Positions 1 through 8,115 of a DNA stretch of 64,000 nucleotides are shown one piece after another. The first letter of the stretch is position 1; each line of letters opens with the position of its first letter. The DNA comes from ZC4RG20 sp964553875. GTDB taxonomy: Bacteria > Pseudomonadota > Gammaproteobacteria > Steroidobacterales > Rariloculaceae. The DNA lies in NCBI GenBank assembly GCA_964553875.1, contig CAZKNH010000003.1:1-64000 (forward strand), read 5' to 3'. A program made the translations under genes and the position numbers. The notes beneath the pieces are model-generated. The model was not told the origin of the DNA, ran no database searches, and worked only from the letters and a program-made list of their open reading frames with translations.

Positions 1-424
1 TGACGCGGATCTCGCGGCCGATCTGCGCGGCCTCCGGGACGAGCGGCAGCTCCGCCGGCTCGATGAATTTGAGCTCGGACGGATCGTAGCGGAAGAACCC
101 GAAATCGTGGATCGGATCGCGATAAACCGGATAAAGGTCGACCTCCTCCTGATTCACGAAGATCGCCTGAGCCTTGACGGGTCCCGGCGTCACGACGTGG
201 CGATTGGTGAGGATCAACCCTTTCTCGGCGTCGACGACGAAGCCGGTCGCCTGGGTCGATTGGTTCGTTTCGGTATCGAAGGACCGCGTGCTGTCGACGT
301 GGATCGCGACGACGCCGCTCGCGATCCGCTCGAGGGTGCGATTCCACGTCGCCTCCTGGGCGACGAGCGGAGCCGCGGCGAGCAGCAGCACTGCCCAGAC
401 TGCCGTCTTCGTCAAATTTCTCAT
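1..424 (-). CDS. Secreted trypsin-fold serine protease, N-terminal part
   Basis: The first 141 residues of an exported serine protease are present; the gene runs off the left edge. A signal peptide (hydrophobic run at residues 9-22) precedes a protease core. His76 (NRHVV) and Asp107 (HDFGF) fit the first two residues of the chymotrypsin-type triad; the catalytic Ser and any PDZ domains would lie outside the window. The sequence around the Asp looks more like the large multi-PDZ HtrA/Nma111-type proteins than like DegP, but this is inference from a fragment. It lies on the same strand as ubiI, 132 bases downstream of it; that gap holds no visible gene. The start is the ATG that opens the signal peptide. 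Confidence 0.8.
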   Translation of the reverse strand, partial: MRNLTKTAVWAVLLLAAAPLVAQEATWNRTLERIASGVVAIHVDSTRSFDTETNQSTQATGFVVDAEKGLILTNRHVVTPGPVKAQAIFVNQEEVDLYPVYRDPIHDFGFFRYDPSELKFIEPAELPLVPEAAQIGREIRV

Positions 425-556
425 AGCGTTACGACCCTGCTCCGATATCATCGACTGCGAAGCTCTGACCACGCCGACCGCGGGTTTGCTCCCCGCTCTG
501 CTGACGCTCGCCGGTCGAACGCCGTGAGAAGACCGGCGGCGCGCGCCCCGTCCGGA

Positions 557-1798
557 TCATCGCCGCGCGGCGCTTTCGCCGCCGCGAGTCGCCTCACAAT
601 CGAGATGCAACCCGAGGGCGCGGCGCGTCAGCCACCGCTTCGCCGGCCCGACCGCGTCCGCCAGCGCGAGGCCGAAAGCCCTGATCGGCGCCATCGCGGT
701 CGGCAGCCCGAATAGATGGTGCAGCCCGTCGAGTGCCAGCAGCATATTGATGTTGTCCGCCTTGCGCCGGCGCTCGTAGCGACGCAGCACCCTGACATCC
801 CCCGGATCGAGCCCCGCGGCGAGCGCGGCATCGATCTCCGCGGCGAGGCACGCGGCATCGGCGAGCCCGAGATTCATACCCTGGCCTGCGAGCGGATGCG
901 CGACGTGCGCCGCATCGCCGACCAGCACTCCCCTGGGGCAACAATACCGTAATGCGTGCAGTATCTGCAGTGGAAACCGGGCCCGGGGCGAGACCGGCCC
1001 CAGCCGGCCGAGGACCCGGCCGCTCGCATCCTCGAGCGCCGCGAGGAACTCGTCGTCCGCCGCCGCGAGCAGGCGCTCGGCAGCGGACTCGGGCAGCGAC
1101 CAGACGATCGAGCTCCGGCCGTCGACGAGCGGCAAGAGCGCGAGCGGGCCGCCGGGCAGGAAGCGCTGCCGCGCCACGTGCTCGTGCGGCCGCTCCGTCG
1201 CCACGTGCGCGACGATCGCGCTCTGGCGGTAGCTGCGCGACACCGTCGGCAGATCGAGCATCGCGCGGACGGGAGACGCGGCGCCGTCCGCAGCGACGAC
1301 GAGGTTCGCGCGCACCGTCGCACCGTCGGACAGCTCGACGACGGCCGCATCGGGTCCGACGTCGACCGATCGGACGGCAGAGCCCACCGCGATCCTCACG
1401 CGGGACGACGACGCGAGCCGCGCGACCAGAGCGTCGCGCAGCAGCACGTCCTCGACGATGTGACCGAGGTCGGGCTCGCCGACTTCGGCGCAGTCGAAGC
1501 GAATCGACGCAGGACCATCCGGATCGTCGCCTTCCCATACGTGCATGCGCTCGTACGGGCACGCACGTCGGGCCGCGACCGAGTGCCAGACCCCGACGCG
1601 CTCGAGCACGCGCTGGCTCGCGCGCGACAGCGCGTAAACGCGCAGATCCGTCTCGTCCGCGCGCCACTGCGGCAGCTCCCGCGGCTCGACGACCCAGATG
1701 CGAACGTCGAACCGCACGGCGTCGAGCAGCGCGGCGAGCGCGAGCCCGACGGGACCGCCGCCGCTGATCAGGACGACGGGCTCGGCGCGGCCGGTCAC
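557..1798 (-). CDS. ubiI: UbiI/VisC-type FAD monooxygenase (ubiquinone biosynthesis)
   Basis: A 413-residue flavoprotein hydroxylase of the UbiH/UbiI/UbiF/COQ6 family, which hydroxylates the ring of ubiquinone precursors. Visible motifs are the N-terminal dinucleotide-binding GGGPVG (residues 13-18), the mid-protein VAADGA motif and the FAD-ribityl motif GDAAHVAHPLAGQG. The last has Asp in the second position, as in UbiI and unlike UbiH. By position it is the visC/ubiI gene that follows ubiH in many gammaproteobacteria. The GTG start overlaps the ubiH stop as GTGA, so translation is probably coupled. The C-terminus is Arg-rich. Which ring carbon it acts on cannot be read from the sequence; C5 is the UbiI assignment in Escherichia coli. 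Coq7, also in this window, would supply C6 hydroxylation. Confidence 0.88.
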   Translation of the reverse strand: MTGRAEPVVLISGGGPVGLALAALLDAVRFDVRIWVVEPRELPQWRADETDLRVYALSRASQRVLERVGVWHSVAARRACPYERMHVWEGDDPDGPASIRFDCAEVGEPDLGHIVEDVLLRDALVARLASSSRVRIAVGSAVRSVDVGPDAAVVELSDGATVRANLVVAADGAASPVRAMLDLPTVSRSYRQSAIVAHVATERPHEHVARQRFLPGGPLALLPLVDGRSSIVWSLPESAAERLLAAADDEFLAALEDASGRVLGRLGPVSPRARFPLQILHALRYCCPRGVLVGDAAHVAHPLAGQGMNLGLADAACLAAEIDAALAAGLDPGDVRVLRRYERRRKADNINMLLALDGLHHLFGLPTAMAPIRAFGLALADAVGPAKRWLTRRALGLHLDCEATRGGESAARR

Positions 1799-3045
1799 GA
1801 CTCCCTCGCGGCGGCGAGCGGCAAGCCGCGCGCGAGTCGCGGCAGGCGACCCGCGAGCCCCATCGTGTGCCGCGCGAGCATTCGCTTCGCGCCGGGTAAG
1901 AGATCGAACGCCGCGAGCCCGAGTCCGCGCACGGCGCCGAATCCGGGCACGTCCGCGCCGAAGAGCCCGACGAGGCCGTGCGTGAAAAGCGCGACGTTGC
2001 GCTGATCGGCGGCACGCCACGCGCCGTAACGGACCGCGAGATCGTCGTACGCGCTCGTGCGCGCCGCGTCGACGAGAAGCTCGGCGAGCGCGGCGACGTC
2101 GCGCAGCGCGAGATTGAAACCCTGCCCCGCGACGGGATGGAGCGTGACGGCCGCGTTGCCGACGAGCACGACGCGCCCGCTGCCGAGTGCGTCGCTGCGT
2201 ACGCGCCGGAGCATATGCAGATCGCGGCGGCCGATCCTTTCGATCCGACCGAGCCGATACCCGAACGTCGCCTGGAGCTCCGCTCGAAAAGCATCGTCGG
2301 GCAGCGCGGCGACTTCGTCCGCACGCTCGGCCGGCAACGTCCATATGACGCCGACACGGCCGCCGGAAAGAGGCAGCATCGCAAGCGGACCGGTCGCGAC
2401 GAAACGTTCGTACGCGACACCTCCGTGCGGGCGCTCCGTCCTGCAGTTCAGGATCAGTGCCTTTTGCGCGTACGCGTCTTCGCGGGACGCGATGCCGAGC
2501 GCGGCGCGGACGCGCGATCGCGCGCCGTCGGCCGCAACCAGCACGCTCGCGCTCGCCTCGATCCGCTCGCCGGAACGCTCGATCTCGGCGTGGACACCGC
2601 GGCCCTCTTCGTGGCGAAACTCTCCGAGCGACGCGCGGCCGAGAACGGTGCAGCGCGGCGCCGCTGCGAGGCGCGCCCAGAGCGCCTCGCCGAGCCGCCG
2701 ATTCTCGATCGTATAGCCGAGCGCGGGCACGCCCTCCTCCCGCGCACGTATGCGCACGGCGCCGAAGCGCCCGCGCTCCGAGACGTGGATCTCGTCGATC
2801 GGCTCCGCGTGCACGGCGATCGCCCGCCAGAGCCCGATCGCTTCGAGGATTCTCTTCGAGCCGTTCGCGAGCGCGGTCACTCGCGCATCGAAGCTCGGCT
2901 GCTCGAGCTCTGCGGGATCCGTCGATTCGACGAGCACGACGCGGAGCGGCGTATCGGCGAGCGCGACGGCGAGCGCCGAGCCGACGAGCCCGCCGCCGAC
3001 GATCAGCACGTCGCAGTCGAGCCGCGCTGCCGACGTCGTCGTCAT
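1795..3045 (-). CDS. ubiH: 2-octaprenyl-6-methoxyphenol hydroxylase UbiH
   Basis: A 416-residue FAD-dependent monooxygenase of ubiquinone biosynthesis. The nucleotide-binding GGGLVG sits at residues 17-22, the second FAD motif reads VAADGARSRVR, and the third reads GNAAVTLHPVAGQG. The GNAA form of this last motif is typical of UbiH, which separates it from the GDAA-bearing paralogue encoded just downstream. The ATG start overlaps the pepP stop (ATGA), and its own stop overlaps the GTG of ubiI, so the three genes form a tightly coupled operon in the order pepP-ubiH-ubiI, as in Escherichia coli. A longer in-frame reading upstream exists but lies inside pepP and is not needed. Confidence 0.93.
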   Translation of the reverse strand: MTTTSAARLDCDVLIVGGGLVGSALAVALADTPLRVVLVESTDPAELEQPSFDARVTALANGSKRILEAIGLWRAIAVHAEPIDEIHVSERGRFGAVRIRAREEGVPALGYTIENRRLGEALWARLAAAPRCTVLGRASLGEFRHEEGRGVHAEIERSGERIEASASVLVAADGARSRVRAALGIASREDAYAQKALILNCRTERPHGGVAYERFVATGPLAMLPLSGGRVGVIWTLPAERADEVAALPDDAFRAELQATFGYRLGRIERIGRRDLHMLRRVRSDALGSGRVVLVGNAAVTLHPVAGQGFNLALRDVAALAELLVDAARTSAYDDLAVRYGAWRAADQRNVALFTHGLVGLFGADVPGFGAVRGLGLAAFDLLPGAKRMLARHTMGLAGRLPRLARGLPLAAARES

Positions 3046-4358
3046 GCAGCCTTGCCGAGCGCGCTGCCGACGCAGCGCTCGATCTCGTCCGCGTCGACCG
3101 GCAGCTCCGCGGTCAGCACTTCGCGCCCGTCCCGCGTGACGACGACGTCGTCCTCGATGCGAATGCCGATACCGCGCCACGGTTTCGCCTTGCCCTTCAC
3201 ATCGGGCGCGACGTAGATACCGGGCTCGATCGTCAGCACCATTCCGGGCTCGAGCAACCGCCATGCGTCGCCGATCTTGTAGTCGCCGACGTCATGCACG
3301 TCGATGCCGAGCCAGTGTCCGGTCTTGTGCATGAAGAAGCGCCGGTAGGCCTGCTCCTTGATCAGCGTCGGCAGCCGGCCGTTCAGGATGCCGAGACGCT
3401 TGAGGCCCTGCGTCACTTCCTTCACGGCCGCATCGTGCGGATCGTTCCAGTGGTTGCCGGGCTTCACCGCGGCGATCGCCGCGCGGTTCGCCGCGAGCAC
3501 GATCTCGTAGAGCTCGCGCTGACGCGCGGTGAACCGGCCGTTGACCGGGAACGTCCGCGTGACGTCCGACGCGTACATCTCGAGCTCGCAGCCCGCATCG
3601 ACGAGCACGAGATCGCCGTCGGCGAGCACCGCGTCGTTCGCGGTGTAATGCAGCACGCACGCGTTCGCGCCGCCCGCGACGATCGGCGGATACGAGCAGA
3701 CCGCGCCGTGACGGCGGAACTCGTGCACGTATTCGGCCTCGAGCTCGTACTCCTTCATGCCGGGGCGACACACGCTCATCGCGCGCCGGTGCGCGGCCAC
3801 CGCGATCTTCGCGGAGCGGCGCATCACGCTCGTCTCGGCGCGCGACTTGAAGAGGCGCGCCTCGTGCAGCAGATGATCGAGCGCGATCAGCTCGCGCGGC
3901 GCGTGACCGCTCTGACGCTTCGCGTTGAGCGCGTTGATCCAACCGAGCAGGCGCGCATCGAACTCGCCCGCGCCGATCGAGTAGTAGACGCGCTCGCAAC
4001 GCTCGAGCAGACCCGGCAGGATCTCGTCGATGTCGCCGATCGGGAACGCGTCGTCCGCGCCGTAATGCTCGACCGCTCCGGCGGGACCGGCGCGCCGGCC
4101 ATCCCACATCTCCTTCACCGGATCCCGGTCGCGGCAGAAGAGGATGTACTCGCCCTGCGGCCGGCCCGGCATGAGCACGGCGACCGCTTCGGGCTCCGGG
4201 AAGCCGGTGAGGTAATAGAAGTCGCTGTCCTGACGATAGCTGAACGACGTGTCGCGGCTACGGATGCGCTGCGGCGCGGCGGGCAGGACGGCGATACCCT
4301 TGGTGCCCATCAGCTCCATCAGCTGACGGCGCCGCTTCGCGAATTCGCGAGGACTCAA
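3042..4358 (-). CDS. pepP: Xaa-Pro aminopeptidase PepP
   Basis: A 438-residue metallo-aminopeptidase that removes an N-terminal residue preceding proline. The C-terminal pita-bread domain carries the expected dinuclear metal ligands: Asp in DAG and in ASDVTRTF, His in HKTGHWLG, Glu in TIEPGIY and Glu in IRIEDDVV. The N-terminal creatinase-like domain is complete. Length matches the family (about 440). It lies 18 bases after ygfB and its stop overlaps the ubiH start, the usual ygfB-pepP-ubiH-ubiI order. Its link to ubiquinone synthesis is only by operon. The start is the ATG nearest the conserved N-terminus (SPREFAKRR). Confidence 0.95.
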   Translation of the reverse strand: MSPREFAKRRRQLMELMGTKGIAVLPAAPQRIRSRDTSFSYRQDSDFYYLTGFPEPEAVAVLMPGRPQGEYILFCRDRDPVKEMWDGRRAGPAGAVEHYGADDAFPIGDIDEILPGLLERCERVYYSIGAGEFDARLLGWINALNAKRQSGHAPRELIALDHLLHEARLFKSRAETSVMRRSAKIAVAAHRRAMSVCRPGMKEYELEAEYVHEFRRHGAVCSYPPIVAGGANACVLHYTANDAVLADGDLVLVDAGCELEMYASDVTRTFPVNGRFTARQRELYEIVLAANRAAIAAVKPGNHWNDPHDAAVKEVTQGLKRLGILNGRLPTLIKEQAYRRFFMHKTGHWLGIDVHDVGDYKIGDAWRLLEPGMVLTIEPGIYVAPDVKGKAKPWRGIGIRIEDDVVVTRDGREVLTAELPVDADEIERCVGSALGKAA

Positions 4359-4376
4359 CGGCGAGTTCCTTTCGTC

Positions 4377-4946
4377 TCAGTGGACCGTGTTGCGGCCGGC
4401 GTCGTCGGCACGTTCACCGAAGTGCTCGAAAAGAATCTGCACGCTGACGCGCACGTACTCCTTGAGCTCGGCGAGCGCGAAGCCGGCCTGCTCGGGCTCC
4501 TGCTCGTCCTCGGGACCGAGCGCCGCGCGGCTGATCTCGGCGAAGTCCTTCGCGATCTCCGCGACGGGGTCTTCGCCCCTCGTGCCGTCCAGGGTCAATC
4601 CGCCGAGCCCGAGACCCGACAAGAAGCCTTGGCACCACGACGCGAGACCGCGCACCTGCGCGTCGAGCGGCTGCTCGTCGCTCGGGAGCAACGGCTCGAA
4701 CGACATGTCCGTGTCGTTCAGCATGCGCCACGTGTCGAGCTCGATGGCGTGCAACGCCTGACCGAGCGGCGTTTCGCCCGACTGGCTCCATTCCTCGAGC
4801 TGCTGGTCGAGCCAGCGATCGGCGGCGGCGACGCCGGCGATGCACATCATGCCCGTCAGACCGCCGTGCACCTCCGCAAGAGAAGGCACGACGCCTGCTC
4901 GCATCAGCTCTTCGGAGAGCGATTCGTAGCCGTAATTCTCGTCCAT
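4377..4946 (-). CDS. ygfB: YgfB/YecA family (UPF0149) protein
   Basis: A 189-residue acidic, helical protein of the UPF0149 family. The features that identify it are the early GGLTGMMCIAG segment and the conserved WCQGFLSGLGLGG stretch near residue 105, together with its position as first gene of the pepP-ubiH-ubiI operon. In Pseudomonas aeruginosa YgfB modulates expression of the ampDh3 amidase; whether that holds here is unknown. Its start lies about 90 bases from the divergent zapB-like gene, so both promoters share that short gap. Confidence 0.9.
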   Translation of the reverse strand: MDENYGYESLSEELMRAGVVPSLAEVHGGLTGMMCIAGVAAADRWLDQQLEEWSQSGETPLGQALHAIELDTWRMLNDTDMSFEPLLPSDEQPLDAQVRGLASWCQGFLSGLGLGGLTLDGTRGEDPVAEIAKDFAEISRAALGPEDEQEPEQAGFALAELKEYVRVSVQILFEHFGERADDAGRNTVH

Positions 4947-4999
4947 CTCGAGCTTCGATTTTTCCGAATCGAATCATGCTATCACTCGAGGAGCCGTTA

Positions 5000-5029
5000 T
5001 TGACCCCCGTGCCCGGCGCACTCTATATT
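5000..5029 (+). promoter_or_regulatory. Sigma-70-type promoter of the zapB-like/zapA operon
   Basis: TTGACC and TATATT are separated by 18 bases, a good match to a housekeeping promoter in otherwise GC-rich DNA. The -10 box ends only 7 bases before the ATG of the zapB-like gene, so the predicted transcription start falls at or within a base or two of the start codon; there is no Shine-Dalgarno in that gap. Confidence 0.7.
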
Positions 5030-5036
5030 CGCGCGC

Positions 5037-5264
5037 ATGAGCGACCAGACGAATCAGCGCTTCGACCTCGAACTCAAGCGCCTCGAGAAGCGTCTCGAGG
5101 AGTTGATTCAGCTCTGCGAGAAGCTGCGCGAGGAAAACGCATCCCTCAAGCAGCGGCAAGAAGCGCTGATCGCCGAGCGGGCGGCGCTCCTGCAGAAGAA
5201 CGAGCAGGTACGCGGCCGAGTCGAGGCGATGATCGGCCGGCTCAAATCGATGGAGCAGGCCTGA
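5037..5264 (+). CDS. ZapB-like coiled-coil protein (TIGR02449 type)
   Basis: A 75-residue, almost entirely helical coiled-coil protein (heptad-like Leu pattern from residue 10 to 70, rich in Glu, Lys, Arg). It matches by length, composition and position the small protein encoded just before zapA in many gammaproteobacteria, annotated as TIGR02449 or ZapB-like. ZapB in Escherichia coli bridges ZapA-bound FtsZ to the chromosome terminus; a similar role here is inference. Its stop codon overlaps the zapA start (TGATG). The promoter places the transcript start at or next to the ATG, suggesting a leaderless message. Confidence 0.85.
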   Translation: MSDQTNQRFDLELKRLEKRLEELIQLCEKLREENASLKQRQEALIAERAALLQKNEQVRGRVEAMIGRLKSMEQA

Positions 5265-5578
5265 TGAGCGATCCGGTCGCCCGCGTGACGATCCGACTCC
5301 TCGAGAAGGAATACCACGTCGCCTGCCCGGCCGAGGAGAAAGCCGCGCTGATGGCGTCCGCGGATCTCTTGAACCGTAAGATGCGCGAGATCCGCGACAG
5401 CGGCAAAGTGGTGGGCCTCGAAAGGGTCGCGGTGATGGCCGCGCTCAATCTCGCCAACGACTACTTGAAGGCGAAAGACGGCAGCGAGGAGTTGCAGAAC
5501 ATCGTCGGGCTCAAGATTCGCGCGATGCGCGAAAAGCTCGACGAAGCACTTGGACCCGCGAAGCAACTGCCTCTATAG
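5264..5578 (+). CDS. zapA: Cell division protein ZapA
   Basis: A 104-residue FtsZ-ring-associated protein that cross-links FtsZ filaments. The N-terminal globular part contains VTIRLLEKEYHVACPAEE, and the rest is a helix carrying the family signature VMAALNLANDYL. Length agrees with ZapA proteins (about 100). The ATG overlaps the stop of the preceding coiled-coil gene, so translation is coupled. The 6S RNA gene starts about 10 bases after the stop, the conserved zapA-ssrS-fau arrangement. Confidence 0.93.
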   Translation: MSDPVARVTIRLLEKEYHVACPAEEKAALMASADLLNRKMREIRDSGKVVGLERVAVMAALNLANDYLKAKDGSEELQNIVGLKIRAMREKLDEALGPAKQLPL

Positions 5579-5587
5579 TGTCGGTTA

Positions 5588-5777
5588 GGTGCTCCCTGCG
5601 GTGTTCGACACGGACCGGATAGTCTTTCGACCCTAACTCATGATCTTGGGGTTGTGTTCTGTCGGTGGTGTTGTGCAGATCCGGTCTGACCGGGAAGCCT
5701 GCAACTATCACGGCTTACCCCACCTTTTGCTCTGGTTCGAGAGCAACCGTTCGTGACGGCACAGGCGGGGAGCACCC
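5588..5777 (+). ncRNA. ssrS: 6S RNA
   Basis: A regulator that mimics an open promoter and binds the sigma-70 RNA polymerase holoenzyme. No search was run; the call rests on position between zapA and fau and on structure. The ends GGTGCTCCCTG and GGCGGGGAGCACC pair as the terminal closing stem, the 3' half contains the conserved GGGAAGCCT segment, and a hairpin follows (GCTC, TGGTTC, GAGC). Length is about 190, normal for 6S RNA. The last 25 bases overlap the predicted GTG start of fau, so either fau starts further downstream or the 3' end of the RNA is cut from a joint transcript. Confidence 0.9.
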
Positions 5778-6427
5778 CTTCCAACCACAATCTTCCCTCT
5801 TCCGATTCCGTCGCCGACCGGCGCGAGCGCAGCCGCATTCGTAAGGCATTGCGTCAGGCGCGTCGCGCGCTCGACGAGGAGAAGCGTGCGGTCGGCGAGC
5901 GTGCGATATGCCGGCGGATCGTCAGCCTCGGCGCCTATCGTCAGGCGCGGACGCTCGCGATCTATTACGCGTTCGACGGCGAACCGTCCGTCGCGCGCGT
6001 CGCCGAAGACGCTGCCCGGCACGGCAAGCGCGTCTATGCGCCGGTCATCGTCCGTCAGCAGATGTTCTTCGCGCCGGTCACGCCCGGCGCGCGACTCAAG
6101 TCGAACGTGTTCGGCATCGCGGAGCCCGCGCTCGAGCAGCTGATCGACGCGCGGCATCTCGACCTCGTGCTCGCGCCGCTCGTCGGCTTCGACGAGCGGG
6201 GCGTGCGGATGGGTATGGGCCGCGGCTATTACGACCGGGCATTCCGGTTCCTCCGCCATCGCAGGTCGTGGCCCCGACCCAAGCTCCTCGGCGTCGCCTG
6301 GTCGTTCCAGCAAGTCCCCGTGCTGCCGAAGCAGCCATGGGACGTTCCGCTCTGGGGCGCCGTGACCGAGAACGCCTTCCATCGCTTCGCGGAGAGGACG
6401 AGTGAGGCATTGGCTCCTGAAGTCTGA
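5753..6427 (+). CDS. fau: 5-formyltetrahydrofolate cyclo-ligase
   Basis: ATP-dependent conversion of 5-formyl-THF to 5,10-methenyl-THF. The 224-residue reading includes the N-terminal helix RIRKALRQARRAL and the C-terminal substrate/ATP motif GMGRGYYDR followed by LGVAWSFQ. The first codon of this reading is a GTG lying inside the 3' end of the 6S RNA. Its N-terminal 28 residues are polar and look unlike the family, so the true start may be a later non-ATG codon near the conserved helix; no ATG is available. The C-terminus overlaps the next gene by 26 bases. Confidence 0.88.
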   Translation: MTAQAGSTPSNHNLPSSDSVADRRERSRIRKALRQARRALDEEKRAVGERAICRRIVSLGAYRQARTLAIYYAFDGEPSVARVAEDAARHGKRVYAPVIVRQQMFFAPVTPGARLKSNVFGIAEPALEQLIDARHLDLVLAPLVGFDERGVRMGMGRGYYDRAFRFLRHRRSWPRPKLLGVAWSFQQVPVLPKQPWDVPLWGAVTENAFHRFAERTSEALAPEV

Positions 6428-6863
6428 GCCGGACGTCTTCGGGATCGACGATCTCGCCCGCGCGCCGCGCAAGACGACCTGCTGGGACGGCGTGCGCAAC
6501 TATCAGGCGCGTAACTTCATGCGCGAGATGAAGCGCGGCGACCTCGCGTTCTTCTACCACTCGAACTGCGCGGAGCCGGCGATCGTCGGAATCGTCAGGG
6601 TCGTCAAGGAAGCCTATCCCGACCATACCGCATTCGATCCGCGCGACCCTCACTACGACCCCGGCAGCACCCCCGATGCGCCGCGGTGGTACATGGTCGA
6701 CGTGAAGCTCGAAAGGAAACTGAAGCGGCCGATCACGCTCGCCGAGATGAGGGCGCATGCGGATCGAGACCTTGCCGGGTTCTTACTGCTGCGTCGCGGC
6801 AATCGCTTGTCCGTGTTGCCGGTGAGCGACGAGCACTGGCGCTTCATCCTCGCAATGGAGTGA
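6402..6863 (+). CDS. EVE domain protein (THYN1-like)
   Basis: A 153-residue single-domain protein starting MRHWLLKSEPDVF, the standard opening of EVE domain proteins. The WDGVRNYQARNFM segment and the following MKRGDLAFFYHSN are the hallmark of this fold, related to PUA and YTH domains that bind modified bases. A nucleic-acid-binding role is family knowledge; the ligand is unknown. It uses a GTG start inside the end of fau, which fixes it as the second gene of that operon. Confidence 0.88.
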   Translation: MRHWLLKSEPDVFGIDDLARAPRKTTCWDGVRNYQARNFMREMKRGDLAFFYHSNCAEPAIVGIVRVVKEAYPDHTAFDPRDPHYDPGSTPDAPRWYMVDVKLERKLKRPITLAEMRAHADRDLAGFLLLRRGNRLSVLPVSDEHWRFILAME

Positions 6864-6979
6864 AGGCGATCGAAGCGCTGCTCATCCGTTTTCGTGCCCT
6901 CGTCCGCATCGATAGTGTGCTTCGAATCACATTCCTCGCGCATCGCATTGCGATCGTGATGCGCAAAAACGTATAACAG

Positions 6980-7009
6980 TCTGGAAATTTGGATGCTTTT
7001 ATATATACT
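6980..7009 (+). promoter_or_regulatory. Putative promoter of the histone-like gene
   Basis: This is the most AT-rich patch of the neighbourhood. TCTGGA and TATACT are spaced by 18 bases, and the -10 box lies within a run of alternating T and A. About 32 bases of leader follow, with a CGGAGAC ribosome site before the ATG. The -35 is poor, so activation by a factor is possible. Confidence 0.45.
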
Positions 7010-7041
7010 CAACGCCGTTTATCCCGACACGGAGACTACCC

Positions 7042-7326
7042 ATGGCATCTACGAAGAAGACATCTGCGAAGAAGAAGACGAGCAAGCGTAAGACGACTCG
7101 TCGCAAGGTAGCGAAGAAGCCGGCCACGAAGAAGCGCGTGACGAAGAAGAAGGCCGGTAAGAAGAAGGCCAAGAAGAAGGCTGCCAAGAAGAAGGCCACC
7201 AAGAAGAAGAGCAAGAAGAAGGCCACCAAGAAGAAGGCGTCGAAGAAGAAGGCCAGCAAGAAGAAGGCGACGAGGAAGAAGGCGACCCGGAAGAAAACCC
7301 CGGCGACACCCGCGGCGGGCGCCTGA
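7042..7326 (+). CDS. Lysine/alanine-rich histone H1-like protein
   Basis: A 94-residue, extremely basic protein, more than half Lys plus Arg, with no folded domain. From about residue 35 it is made of short imperfect KKKA, KKKAT and KKKAS units; the C-terminus is a neutral TPATPAAGA tail. Such proteins resemble the C-terminal tail of eukaryotic H1 and bacterial homologues such as AlgP or HctB and are thought to coat DNA or RNA without sequence specificity. The repeat coding (AAGAAGAAGGC) makes the gene prone to length change by slippage. It is a single-gene unit: an AT-rich promoter in front and a strong terminator about 50 bases behind. Confidence 0.85.
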   Translation: MASTKKTSAKKKTSKRKTTRRKVAKKPATKKRVTKKKAGKKKAKKKAAKKKATKKKSKKKATKKKASKKKASKKKATRKKATRKKTPATPAAGA

Positions 7327-7376
7327 GACGTCCTTTCTTCGCCGACGAACAACGAGCCGCAAGGCTCACGTCGAAC

Positions 7377-7406
7377 AAAGTGCCCGCGAATGCGGGCACT
7401 TTTTTT
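7377..7406 (+). terminator. Intrinsic terminator after the histone-like gene
   Basis: A perfect stem AAAGTGCCCGC / GCGGGCACTTT with a four-base loop (GAAT) is followed directly by a run of T. It separates the histone-like gene from rpiA, whose GTG lies about 38 bases further on. Confidence 0.92.
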
Positions 7407-7443
7407 GCCCAGACGATATAGACCTCGGTGCACGGAGCAAACG

Positions 7444-8115
7444 GTGAGGCAGAACGAGGTGCGACAGAACGAACAGAAGCGCCGGGCCGCCGAAGCGGCA
7501 CTCGGTTACATCACGGACGGGATCACACTCGGTGTCGGCACGGGCAGCACGGTCGACCACTTCATCGAGGCGCTGCCGCAGCACGCCCATCGCCTGAACG
7601 CGATCGTGTCGAGCTCCGAGCGGACGACCGCCAAGCTCGAAAGCGTCGGCTTGACGGTCGTCCCGTTCGCGGACGTCGCGGAGATCGACCTCTATGTCGA
7701 CGGCGCGGACGAGGCGACGAAGCATCTGCACCTGCTGAAGGGCGGCGGCGGCGCGCTCACTCGCGAGAAGGTGCTCGCGGCGGCGGCGCGGAAGTTCGTC
7801 TGCATCATCGACTCGTCGAAGCTCGTCGGGACGCTCGGCACGTTTCCGTTACCGATCGAAGTGATCCCTATGGCACGGTCGTACGTGTCACGGCAGATGG
7901 TCAAGGCCAAGGGGCAACCGATACTGCGAGCGGGCTTCGTCACCGACAACGGGAACGAGATCATCGACGTGCACAATCTCAAGATTGCGAATCCCGTCGA
8001 GCTCGAGACGCGCTTCAACCAGATACCCGGCATCGTCACAGTCGGCTTGTTCGCGAACCGCGGCGCGGACGTGCTGCTGATCGGGCACGACGACGGCGTG
8101 CGCGTGATCGAGTAG
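7444..8115 (+). CDS. rpiA: Ribose-5-phosphate isomerase A
   Basis: Interconverts ribose 5-phosphate and ribulose 5-phosphate in the non-oxidative pentose phosphate pathway. The 223-residue protein has the phosphate-binding GVGTGSTVDHFIEAL, the substrate loop DGADEA and the KGGGGALTREK motif with the catalytic Glu and Lys, all in the order of the RpiA family. The GTG start is chosen because GGAG lies 6 bases upstream and because the length then matches other RpiA proteins (about 220). A second in-frame GTG five codons later is an alternative. It is preceded by the histone-gene terminator, so it must have its own promoter in a gap of under 40 bases. Confidence 0.93.
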   Translation: MRQNEVRQNEQKRRAAEAALGYITDGITLGVGTGSTVDHFIEALPQHAHRLNAIVSSSERTTAKLESVGLTVVPFADVAEIDLYVDGADEATKHLHLLKGGGGALTREKVLAAAARKFVCIIDSSKLVGTLGTFPLPIEVIPMARSYVSRQMVKAKGQPILRAGFVTDNGNEIIDVHNLKIANPVELETRFNQIPGIVTVGLFANRGADVLLIGHDDGVRVIE

